From Wenjunlia tyrosinilytica (GTDB taxonomy: Bacteria > Actinomycetota > Actinomycetes > Streptomycetales > Streptomycetaceae), in assembly GCF_014646055.1 (NCBI RefSeq), contig NZ_BMMS01000005.1, positions 124,001-188,000 of the forward strand: a DNA stretch of 64,000 nucleotides, given 5' to 3'. The position numbers and the translations under genes were made by a program. The notes under the pieces were generated by a model. It was not told where the DNA came from, made no database searches, and saw only the letters and a list, made by a program, of their open reading frames with translations. Below, in pieces: positions 8,550-16,552 of this stretch. The number at the start of each line of letters is the position of its first letter. Position 1 is the stretch's first letter.

Positions 8550-8930
8550 ATGTCGAAACAAGGTGGTCTGCTGCCGGTGCTCGGCCCCGACTCCGCGTGC
8601 TGCGCGCCGATGGTCCGCGAGCCGCTGGGTGAGGAGGCGGCGGCCGAGCTGTCGCGGATGTTCAAGGCGCTGTCGGACCCGGTCCGGCTGCGGCTGCTGT
8701 CGCTGATCGCCTCCCACGAGGGCGGTGAGGCGTGCGTGTGCGACCTGATCGGCCCGTTCGAGGTGTCCCAGCCGACGATCTCCCACCATCTGAAGGTGCT
8801 GCGCGAGACCGGACTCGTCGGCTCGGAGCGGCGCGGGACCTGGGTGTACTACTGGGTACTCCCCGCCGCCCTGGAGAAGCTGTCCGCCCTGCTCCGGACC
8901 CCCACCGTTCCCGCGCAGGCCGGAGCGTGA
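8550..8930 (+). CDS. arsR: ArsR/SmtB family metalloregulator
   Basis: This 126-residue winged-helix repressor has the full ArsR core (FKALSDPVRLRLLSLI). The metal-sensing C62-V-C64-D motif sits at the start of the recognition region, which continues SQPTISHHLKVL. An extra C17-C18 pair lies in the N-terminal arm. As(III), Sb(III) or another soft metal should release it from DNA. ATG at 8550 follows AGAGGA; an upstream in-frame extension crosses the operator and is not credible. It is divergent from the CadI/ArsI-like gene. Confidence 0.92.
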   Translation: MSKQGGLLPVLGPDSACCAPMVREPLGEEAAAELSRMFKALSDPVRLRLLSLIASHEGGEACVCDLIGPFEVSQPTISHHLKVLRETGLVGSERRGTWVYYWVLPAALEKLSALLRTPTVPAQAGA

Positions 8931-8994
8931 GCGGGCAGGCGCCTGCGCGAGGCAGCCGAGGCCGCTGAGGCGGGCGTGAGCGGGCAGGCGCCTG
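8925..8994. repeat. 21-bp direct repeat downstream of arsR, within a non-coding 322-bp gap
   Basis: GCGTGAGCGGGCAGGCGCCTG occurs at 8925-8945 and again at 8974-8994, a 49-bp period. The first copy contains the arsR stop codon. The rest of the gap to 9252 is rich in GCCGAGGC-like triplets and short frames of Ala/Glu/Arg-rich sequence with no recognisable product. I see no convincing gene in 8931-9252. Confidence 0.75.
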
Positions 8995-9252
8995 ACGAGG
9001 CTGTGCCGGCTGAGGCGGCTGAAGCTGCCGAGGCGGCCGGGCAGGCGGCGGTCATGGCCCACCCGGGCGTTTCACTCCCGCACGGGCTGTCGGACAGCAT
9101 GCACGGCATCGCGCCGCGGCTGACCCTCCTGCCGCCCCCGCGGCAGCGCGCCCGTCCCGGTCGTCCTCACCGACGGCTGGACCATCGATCCGACGGATGA
9201 GCGCGCGCAGACGCGGCGCTGGATGCCGGTGGCACGCTCGGCCCCGCAGTGG

Positions 9253-9963
9253 CTACGCCCTGCGGGCCAGAACCAGTCGGCACCGCGGGCTGCCGTCCTC
9301 ACGCCGCCCGTAGTCCTCCAGGGCCACCGTCGCCACGCCGAAGCCGACTGCCGCGAGGTCCGCGCGCACGGCCTCCAGCGGGAAAGTGCGGTAGTACATG
9401 ACGAAGGGCGGCCGCCACACCGCGTTCCGCAGGCGCATCAGCGCATCGAATCCCGCAAGCCGCCAGTACCAGCGCGAGGTGACGCGCGGCGGCGCGGCGA
9501 CCGGGAAGGCGAAGAGGCCGCCGGGCCGCAGCGCGCGGTGCACCCCCGCGAAGAACGTGGGCCGCTCGGCGGGAAGGAAATGCCCGAAGGCGCCGAAGCT
9601 CACGGCCAGGTCGAACTCCCCGACGAAGGGCAGCGCCCGCACATCGGCCCGTACCAACTCCGCATCCGGGTACGCCTCACGCGCCTCGTCCAGCATCCCG
9701 GCACTGAAGTCGACACCGGCGATCCGCCCTCGGCACAAGGGCTTGAGCACCCGCATCCCGGCGCCCGTGCCGCAGCACACATCGAGTCCGTCGCCGAAGG
9801 GCCCGTACGCGCGCAGCGCCTCGGCGGTCGCATCGAGGAGGCGGTCCGACGTGCGGTAGGGCGTGCGGTCGAACCTCGGGGCCAGCAGGTCGTACCCCCG
9901 CTCGACGGAGGACAGCACCTGAACGGCCAAGTCGCGAAGGGACGGACCCTCGGAAGAGCGCAC
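9253..9963 (-). CDS. Class I SAM-dependent methyltransferase
   Basis: The 236-residue protein has motif I as LDVCCGTGAGMRVL (about 60-73), the acidic residue after strand two in GVDFSAGMLDEA, motif II/III as FDLAVSFGAFGHF and the post-motif LRPGGLFAFPV. It is a small-molecule-type methyltransferase of the Methyltransf_11/25 group. Although close to the ars genes it lacks the Cys triad of arsenite methyltransferases, so I do not call it ArsM. The start is a GTG at 9963 preceded by a GGGGG stretch. Confidence 0.85.
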   Translation of the reverse strand: MRSSEGPSLRDLAVQVLSSVERGYDLLAPRFDRTPYRTSDRLLDATAEALRAYGPFGDGLDVCCGTGAGMRVLKPLCRGRIAGVDFSAGMLDEAREAYPDAELVRADVRALPFVGEFDLAVSFGAFGHFLPAERPTFFAGVHRALRPGGLFAFPVAAPPRVTSRWYWRLAGFDALMRLRNAVWRPPFVMYYRTFPLEAVRADLAAVGFGVATVALEDYGRREDGSPRCRLVLARRA

Positions 9964-10104
9964 GCCCCCAGCCTAGAGCCGTCCACTCCGGAGCCGCCGG
10001 CGCCGTTCCTCCCGAGAGGTCGGCGCCCATGGAGTCGGCGCGCGCGACGCACATGGAAGGGCACACAAGGGCACCCGCGGAAGGACACACGCGGAGGACA
10101 CCCG

Positions 10105-10170
10105 TGGACGACACACATGGACGACACACATGGACGACGCACGTGGACCACACTCACGGACGACACACAT
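10105..10170. repeat. 13-bp tandem repeat array TGGACGACACACA, about five units
   Basis: Two exact units (10105-10117 and 10118-10130) are followed by three diverged ones ending at 10170; related ACACAC/GGACAC words extend back to about 10050. The array fills part of the 424-bp gap (9964-10387) before the first CHAT gene. Frames across it are only repetitive peptides (Cys-Val-Val-His in one), so it is not coding. The remainder of the gap, 10171-10387, should hold the promoter of the CHAT gene; I could not pick convincing -35/-10 boxes. Confidence 0.8.
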
Positions 10171-10387
10171 CGAAACAGCCATGCACCTCGGGCATAGCGG
10201 AACGTTTCCGCAGCCGCCCGGGTTCGATGAAGCCACCTGATTGCACAGGAACAGGCCTGAAAAGGGCGCGTTCCGCGCCATACTGGTCGCCCCCACATAC
10301 GACCGGCGTCCGGGTTCCGCTCACCCGTGCACGGGCGAGGCTGCCCCGACGGCGGACGGCAGGAGAGCACAGCGGTACGGGAGCGTG

Positions 10388-12310
10388 ATGGCGCAGCGGT
10401 ACATGTACATCAGGCGCAGGGACTGTGAGAAGGACACCGGCAACCCACCGAGGTCCTGGCAATGGATTCTCTCGGATGTCCCCGGTGGCCACGAAGAGGA
10501 CGACTACGTGGAACTGCGCGCCGACGACCGGGCCTTCCACGATCTGTGGGAACTGGACCAGACGAAATGGCGCGACCTGGCAGCAAGCGGACCCGACGAG
10601 CTCGAGCGGTATCTGCGCCCGATCAGCAAGTGGCTGGCCTGCCGGGGCCTGCCGCACATAGCCGAGAGGCTCAGGCGGCAGGCCGTCCTGCAGCTGTCGG
10701 GGCCGGAGGACATGTGGAGGATGACCCAACTGCCCTGGATGCTGGCGGACCTGGGCGAGGGCCCCTTGGCCCTGCGCGGGATCACCTGCGTCCAGCGGCC
10801 GTTGCGGCCCCCGGAGCCGCGCCGAGTGAGGTCCGCTTCCTCCAAGGCCCTGCGCATCCTGGCCGTGTTCGCCCAGCCGGTCACGGCCGAGCCGCTGGAC
10901 CTGCGCGCGGAGCGCATCATGATGGCGCGTCTGCCGGACCTCGGGGCCAGGCACGGCCGGTCGGTCGAGGTCCACACCCTCCAGTACGGAGTCACCCGCA
11001 GGGCGCTCAGGCAGGCCCTGAACCAGGGGGACGGCTGGGACGTGGTGCACTTCTCCGCCCATGGTGAGCCCGGGGCCCTCCACCTGGAGGACCCGGACGG
11101 CGGAGTCGACCCGATCGGCGCGCAGGATCTGACGGAACTGCTCGCGGATACCTACGACACCCTCAAACTCGTCACGCTCTCCTCGTGCTGGTCGGCGGCC
11201 GACTCCTCCGACTCCGCCGGGTCGCGGTCCGCCGTGGCGTCCGCCGCGGCCCCGGACGCGGGCTCCTTGGCCGCCGTGATCGCCCAGGAGCTGGGCTGCG
11301 ACACCGTGGGCATGCGGTTTCCGATGGGCGACGCGTTCACCCGCACGTTCAACCTCGCGCTGTACCACTCGATGATCTCGGACGAGCAGGACGTGGGGAG
11401 GGCGGTGGGCTCCGCACTCACCGCCGTGATGGAGGACCCCGGGTTGCCCGAGCACCGGTACCCGCTCACCGTGGCAGGTGTCCACACCGTGATGTCCGCC
11501 TCGAGCGAGCCGGTCCGCCTGACGCCTCCCCCTTACCGGTGGATCGCACAGGACTCGGGTGAGATCGACCTGTTCGCCACCGCGCCCCCGGAGAGCGCCC
11601 ACTTCGTGGGCCGCTGCGGTGAAATGGCCAAGGCCGCCCATGTGCTGGGCGAGGTCTCGCTTGGCCGCACCGGCGTGGTGCTTCACGGAGAGCCCGGCGT
11701 CGGCACCACCGCCTGCGCCAACGAACTCGCCCGCACCCGGCGCCGGTTCTTCCGGAACATTCTGTGGTTCGAGGTGCAGGACGACTCGCACTCGGTCCTG
11801 AGCCTGGCCGAAGCCATCAACGGGCTCGAACTGCGCGTGGAACTGCCGACGGCGCCGACCACCGCACCCGACGTCTGGGCGCGTGCCTGCGCGAGATTGA
11901 GGGAGGTGTGGAGCAGGAACTACGGACTGCTCGTACTCGACCGCCTCGACCGCCAGCTTCTGGAGCCGGGCCTGTGGCGCCACCCGTTCTGGGAGGCTCT
12001 GCTGTCCTCGCTGACCGACCACCAGGGCGACAGCCGGGTGCTGATCACGAGCCGGACCGACTTCGGCCCAGAGCCGTTGAGGAGGCTGCTGCCCATCCAT
12101 GTCGAGCGCCTGACGGACAAGGAGTCCCTTCTCCTGGCCCGGCAGCTGCCGAATCTCACTCCGCTGCTGGACGACGCACAGGCCGACGAAGCGGACCACC
12201 GGCTGGCGGACGACGTACTGCGCCGGGCTGCGGGCCTGCCGGCGCTGCTCATGGAGGCCGAGGAAAGGGCAGCGGATCGCGAGGAACTGGCCCAGTGGCC
12301 CCGGGGGTGA
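10388..12310 (+). CDS. CHAT-domain (caspase-like) protease fused to STAND-like NTPase domain
   Basis: In this 640-residue protein, residues 1-150 form a domain with a WQWIL strand that recurs in the next gene. Residues about 155-385 are a CHAT protease with dyad His225 in VVHFSAHGEPG and Cys267 in LVTLSSCWSA. Residues about 410-640 resemble a STAND/NB-ARC ATPase, with GEPGVGTT at 434-441, LLVLDRLDRQ (Walker B) and VLITSRTDFG (sensor). The Walker A lysine is replaced by Thr440, so nucleotide binding may be weak or lost. CHAT proteases typically cleave a partner once a sensor is triggered. GTG/ATG triplets are tandem at 10385-10390; ATG 10388 follows GGGAG. It leads four + strand genes of similar architecture. 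Confidence 0.8.
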   Translation: MAQRYMYIRRRDCEKDTGNPPRSWQWILSDVPGGHEEDDYVELRADDRAFHDLWELDQTKWRDLAASGPDELERYLRPISKWLACRGLPHIAERLRRQAVLQLSGPEDMWRMTQLPWMLADLGEGPLALRGITCVQRPLRPPEPRRVRSASSKALRILAVFAQPVTAEPLDLRAERIMMARLPDLGARHGRSVEVHTLQYGVTRRALRQALNQGDGWDVVHFSAHGEPGALHLEDPDGGVDPIGAQDLTELLADTYDTLKLVTLSSCWSAADSSDSAGSRSAVASAAAPDAGSLAAVIAQELGCDTVGMRFPMGDAFTRTFNLALYHSMISDEQDVGRAVGSALTAVMEDPGLPEHRYPLTVAGVHTVMSASSEPVRLTPPPYRWIAQDSGEIDLFATAPPESAHFVGRCGEMAKAAHVLGEVSLGRTGVVLHGEPGVGTTACANELARTRRRFFRNILWFEVQDDSHSVLSLAEAINGLELRVELPTAPTTAPDVWARACARLREVWSRNYGLLVLDRLDRQLLEPGLWRHPFWEALLSSLTDHQGDSRVLITSRTDFGPEPLRRLLPIHVERLTDKESLLLARQLPNLTPLLDDAQADEADHRLADDVLRRAAGLPALLMEAEERAADREELAQWPRG

Positions 12311-12360
12311 GGTTCCTTCGCGAATCTCGCCCTGTGACCATTTGGATTCTGTCGGTCACC

Positions 12361-12389
12361 TGCACACCACCTCCACTTTTCCCTAGACT
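12361..12389 (+). promoter_or_regulatory. Candidate promoter TGCACA-N17-TAGACT
   Basis: TGCACA at 12361-12366 and TAGACT at 12384-12389 are 17 bp apart in an unusually AT-rich pocket 80 bp before the GTG of the second CHAT-like gene. A GTGACC/GGTCAC inverted repeat (12334-12359 region) lies just upstream. The 158-bp gap suggests that the second gene has its own promoter. Confidence 0.35.
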
Positions 12390-12468
12390 TCCCTTGCTCG
12401 GATTTTGCGCCCGCGCCGCCGTCAGTGCGGCGTGCGGCCCGCATACGCGAACCACCCATGGGGGGCAA

Positions 12469-15400
12469 GTGGTCGCGCACGATCATGCGGTGCTCAGCAC
12501 CAAGGACTACCGGGACCAGGCCCACTGGAAATGGACGCTTCGCGTTCCGGGCGGCCCCGAAATCGAACACGATGTGGACCTGTCGGCGGACTGCGACCTT
12601 GTCTCCTCACTCGCAGCTCCCTATTCCCGTCTCGCCGCGGAGGGCACGGCACGGGGAACCCCCTCGTGGTCCGCTGCCGAGCGACAGCTGGGGCGGGAGA
12701 TCGGCGAGCGGGTGCTGGGTGAGGCGATCTGCGAGCGGCTGCTGCAATGGGCGAGCAACCGCCCCAAGGACCGGGTTTCGCCCGTTCTGCTGGAACTGGC
12801 TCCGGACACGCGGGAGTTAGCCGGCTTACCGTTGTCCCTGGCCACGACCGGCCCCTCGCCGTCCGCTCCCGGCCGGTCCGAGCAGATGCTCGCGGATCGG
12901 CGGATCCGGTTCATCCACTGCCCTCCCCCGGTGGCCGGACCCTCGCAGGACCTGTCCGACGGTTCGGCCGCTGACGGGCAGGCCCTGCCCGTCTGCCTGG
13001 TGGGGGTGTTCTCCTCCGGCTCGCACGCCAGGGCGGACGCCGCGCAGCACGAGGAGTACATCCTTCGCCGGCGGCTCCTCGGGGTGGCCGTAGGCGACAG
13101 GATGAGGCTCACCCTGCGCAATCTCGTCCATGAGGTCGGCGAACCGGACTTCAGACGATCCCTCTCCCCCGCGGGTGCGCACTCCCCCACCGACCCCAGC
13201 GCCCTTGTGCTGCACATCGCGGGGCGGACCGCAGCGGGGCCGGGACCGCTCACCGACACCATCGGCGGCAAGCATCTGCTGGCCGCGGACAAGGTCGCCC
13301 AAGCGCTGGGACGCGGCCGCGACCGCCTCGGACTCGTCGTGCTGTCCTCTCCGCCCCCGGGAACCCCCGGCATGCGGGAGCGGCTGGCGCGGCTGGGCAT
13401 CGAACCGGGCGGCCGCGACGTCGACGCGGACACCCCGGAGCCCGCCGCCGTGGATCTGCCCTGGCAGCTGGCCGAGACGCTGGAGTGCCCCGTCCTGTCC
13501 TTCCGCTACCCGATCCCTGAGGGGGTCATCGCGGAGATCTGCGGCGGCCTCTACACAACTCTCCTGACGGGCCAGGACTGCCTTCCCGACGCGCTGGAGC
13601 AAGTGCTCGACGGCCTGAAGCTGTCCGGTCTCGACCGCTGCTCACCGACCCTGTACCACCCCAAGGCCCTCGGCCTGCGCCTGCGGTGCGCGCGGGGGGA
13701 CCACGGCGTCAGCGGCAGACTCGACTTCGTCAGCCATCCGGACGTCCTGCGTAAGGCGGGCGCGGTGCTCGACGCCGGTTCCCCCCACCGCGGCGTGCTG
13801 CTCCACGGAATCGAGAGCATCGGCAAACGCGCGTGTGTGCATGCCCTGCGCGATCGGTACGAGCACCTCTTCCATCTCTGTGTTCCCTTCGACGCCGCCC
13901 GCACGGCGATGGGCGTGCAATCGGCCCTCTTCGCGTTCTACGCGGGACTCAGCGAGAAATTCGGCCTCCTCCCGGAGTGGACGGCCACCAAGAAGCGCCT
14001 CGACTCCAGTCGTTCACTCCAGGATTTCGACCGCGAGCTCGACGTGTTCAACCGGATGCTCAACGTCCGCTGCGCCAACCGACGCGCACTCATCGCCCTG
14101 CTCAACGCGGACTGGCTGACGGACGGGTACAGAGCGGCGGGGCAGTGGCGCTATCCGCCGTGGGGGCGGCTCATCAGAGCCCTGGTCGACCACGAGGGGC
14201 TGTCCCGTCTGGTCATCACGAGCGCGCGCGCCATCGAATTCGCCGGGCGGCGGCCAGGTGAAACCCCTCGCGGCGACCGGATAAAGAGCGTCGCGGTGCA
14301 CCCGTTGACCGCCGGCCAGTCCCTCACTCTGGCCGGGACCGAGAGCATGCGGAATCTGAGCGGTTTCGTGCTGCCGGGAGCGGCCGGGCATGTGCCGGGA
14401 TGGCCGGACGAGGAGCGCAGGTCGCTGGTCAGACGGCTGATCGAGAGCGCCGACGGGCACCCAGGTCTGCTGCGGCTGGCGGAGAAGGAGGCGGGCTCCG
14501 CCGAGAGCCTCGACGCCTTCCTGAAGAGCGTCGGGCGCAACGGCGAGGATTCGCGCAAGCTGACGGAGTGGACGAAGGCGTTCACGGAGAATGCCCTGGG
14601 CGGACAGGTCGAGGCCGACGCGGCAAGACTCCTGCTCTGGCTCCTGTGCGCCCTGGAGGACAACGAGCGGTTCATTCCCGGCCCGAGCCGCTCCTCCGGC
14701 CGCGCCCCGGCGGCGGGCCCCGCACGGGGGTCGGGAACGGTGCTGGCACGGCTCTGGGCGGGGATCTGCACCGAACCGGTACCCCGGCTGCGACCACTCC
14801 TTTCGAACGGCGGATGGACGGTCCCCCCGGATCCACCCGGCGGCGAGGCGTCCGACGACTTCGCGCGCTGGCCCGAACTGGCCGTCCTCACCGTCGGCAC
14901 CCCGCCCCTGGACTGGCTCCTGAACACGGCTCTGGTCAGATGCGCCGAGGACGCGCACGGCGGGACGCGGCTGACGATCCAGCGAACGGTCGCCGAGGCG
15001 GCTCTCGAGACGGCGCCCGAGGAGTACGTGAGGGAACTTCGCTCGCGAGCGGCGGCCGCGTTGACCTGGGCCCTTCAGGACGCCCTCAGAAGCGAGTCCT
15101 ACGACGGACGCCAGACCGTCCTTCGGCACGCGCGGGCGCTGGTCCCCTACCTGGTCCACGGGAGTCGGTCGTCCGCACTCGTCGACGTCGCCGAGGTCAT
15201 CCTCGAACGGGACCCGCGGATCCTCACCAACGAGACGGTCAGGCTCGCACTTCGGGACGCCTTTCCCGAGCAGATGCGGGAGATCGAGGAGGCCTCGGAC
15301 GAAAGGCCCCCGCTGAGCCCGGGCCGCGGACCGACCGGACGGTGGCACAGGAACAGCGAGCGGATCACCTGGTTCGAGCGTCTGCGTGACCGACTGGAGA

Positions 15401-16479
15401 TCCCACCGCGGAGCGAGGGCCAGGGATCGGCTCAGGGCGCCGACCTGATGGCCGCACACCGCATCGGTGAACTCCGCGCCCAGGGAGACCTCGCGGGTGC
15501 CCTGGCCGAGGCGGACCGATGTCTGGGGCAGGCCAGGGAGGGCGGCGCCGACACGTGGCGTCTGGCGTCCCTGCGCGCCCTGCGCGCCCGGGTAGGAATC
15601 GACGCCGGGGACTACAAGGCGGCCGCCGAGGAGGCCGAGGACGTGCTCTTGGACTCCCACAGCTGGGACGGCTCGGGACGCGGTGCCCGCACGACCGACT
15701 TCCTTCGCGCCGTACTTCGCGACGCGACCGCGCTGTGCGCGCGGTACTGCGACGACGCCGTCACGCGGCAGGACTGCGTCCACGACTGCCTCGACGTCTC
15801 CCGGCGCGCCGCCAAGAAACTGACCAAGCGCCTCGAATACCAGGACGCTTTGGAGTCGGAGCAGCTCAGGGCCTACGTCCACGGCTGCGCCGTGCTGATG
15901 GATCCGCCGTGCGACCAGTCGCGTCAGCATGTCCTGCGCCACATACAGGAGTGCTACGACCTCGCCGAGGGGGACGGCGACTGGGCATTGATGGGCCAGG
16001 CCCTGTCTGCCAAGGCCGAGGTGCTGCGCGGCCGGAATCCCGGCAGCGCCCTGACGAGCGAGTTGGGGGCACTGCGCTTCCACTACCTCGGCGGCACTCC
16101 CATGGACATCGCCCGATGCCACGAGAACATCGGGCGGGGGTTGGGCCCGGACGTGGCGGGGGACCAGGTGCGGCCGAGCGGGGCTCTCGTCCACCACCTC
16201 GCGGCAGCGCTGATCAGGAGGCTCACCGGCGACGGCCGTCTTCCGGACAGTCTGAGCAGCCTCGACGAACTGCTGCTGGCCTCGGCCCCGAGCCTTCCCC
16301 GCGCCGTCCGGGACCTGGAGGCGGCCATCGGGAAGTCCGCCACCGGTCCTGGGGAACTGGGACTGGAGGAGATGGTCACGTTCCTGGCGAAGGAGGAGTC
16401 GGCGGACGCCGCTCTCGCCGCACTGGTCGACGAACTGCTCCGGCGTCAGGAGGGGACCGATGATCCACCGGTGACATGA
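12469..16479 (+). CDS. Large pseudo-CHAT / P-loop / TPR-like protein
   Basis: This 1336-residue protein starts with the WKWTL strand also seen in the preceding gene. Residues about 110-400 follow the CHAT layout, but the His loop reads LVLHIAGRT (H249 kept, catalytic His replaced by Arg253) and the Cys loop LGLVVLSSPPP (no Cys). It therefore looks catalytically dead. A P-loop HGIESIGKR at 446-454 keeps Lys453 but ends in Arg, and RALIALLNADWL and RLVITSARAIEF are the Walker B/sensor-like strands. The last 400 residues are helical, with TPR-like pairs. The GTG at 12469 follows a run of G. It probably works as a sensor or scaffold for the active CHAT protease. No close family name is recognised. 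Confidence 0.7.
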   Translation: MVAHDHAVLSTKDYRDQAHWKWTLRVPGGPEIEHDVDLSADCDLVSSLAAPYSRLAAEGTARGTPSWSAAERQLGREIGERVLGEAICERLLQWASNRPKDRVSPVLLELAPDTRELAGLPLSLATTGPSPSAPGRSEQMLADRRIRFIHCPPPVAGPSQDLSDGSAADGQALPVCLVGVFSSGSHARADAAQHEEYILRRRLLGVAVGDRMRLTLRNLVHEVGEPDFRRSLSPAGAHSPTDPSALVLHIAGRTAAGPGPLTDTIGGKHLLAADKVAQALGRGRDRLGLVVLSSPPPGTPGMRERLARLGIEPGGRDVDADTPEPAAVDLPWQLAETLECPVLSFRYPIPEGVIAEICGGLYTTLLTGQDCLPDALEQVLDGLKLSGLDRCSPTLYHPKALGLRLRCARGDHGVSGRLDFVSHPDVLRKAGAVLDAGSPHRGVLLHGIESIGKRACVHALRDRYEHLFHLCVPFDAARTAMGVQSALFAFYAGLSEKFGLLPEWTATKKRLDSSRSLQDFDRELDVFNRMLNVRCANRRALIALLNADWLTDGYRAAGQWRYPPWGRLIRALVDHEGLSRLVITSARAIEFAGRRPGETPRGDRIKSVAVHPLTAGQSLTLAGTESMRNLSGFVLPGAAGHVPGWPDEERRSLVRRLIESADGHPGLLRLAEKEAGSAESLDAFLKSVGRNGEDSRKLTEWTKAFTENALGGQVEADAARLLLWLLCALEDNERFIPGPSRSSGRAPAAGPARGSGTVLARLWAGICTEPVPRLRPLLSNGGWTVPPDPPGGEASDDFARWPELAVLTVGTPPLDWLLNTALVRCAEDAHGGTRLTIQRTVAEAALETAPEEYVRELRSRAAAALTWALQDALRSESYDGRQTVLRHARALVPYLVHGSRSSALVDVAEVILERDPRILTNETVRLALRDAFPEQMREIEEASDERPPLSPGRGPTGRWHRNSERITWFERLRDRLEIPPRSEGQGSAQGADLMAAHRIGELRAQGDLAGALAEADRCLGQAREGGADTWRLASLRALRARVGIDAGDYKAAAEEAEDVLLDSHSWDGSGRGARTTDFLRAVLRDATALCARYCDDAVTRQDCVHDCLDVSRRAAKKLTKRLEYQDALESEQLRAYVHGCAVLMDPPCDQSRQHVLRHIQECYDLAEGDGDWALMGQALSAKAEVLRGRNPGSALTSELGALRFHYLGGTPMDIARCHENIGRGLGPDVAGDQVRPSGALVHHLAAALIRRLTGDGRLPDSLSSLDELLLASAPSLPRAVRDLEAAIGKSATGPGELGLEEMVTFLAKEESADAALAALVDELLRRQEGTDDPPVT

Positions 16480-16552
16480 CCGAAGGCACGCGGTCGCCAC
16501 GACCCCGTGCTCAGCGACAAGCAGCAAGTAACAGAGAACGACGCGAGACCCC

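Noticed and set aside
9253-9963. Arsenite methyltransferase (ArsM) next to arsR
   Set aside because: The conserved cysteines of ArsM are missing; it reads as an ordinary class I methyltransferase.
10190-10250. tRNA-like GGGTTCGA word near 10220
   Set aside because: No acceptor stem, D arm or anticodon arm could be built around it.
11764-12468. An N-terminal extension of the second CHAT-like gene
   Set aside because: It runs inside the first CHAT gene in another frame and its composition is the Arg/Ala/Gly-rich type of shadow frames.
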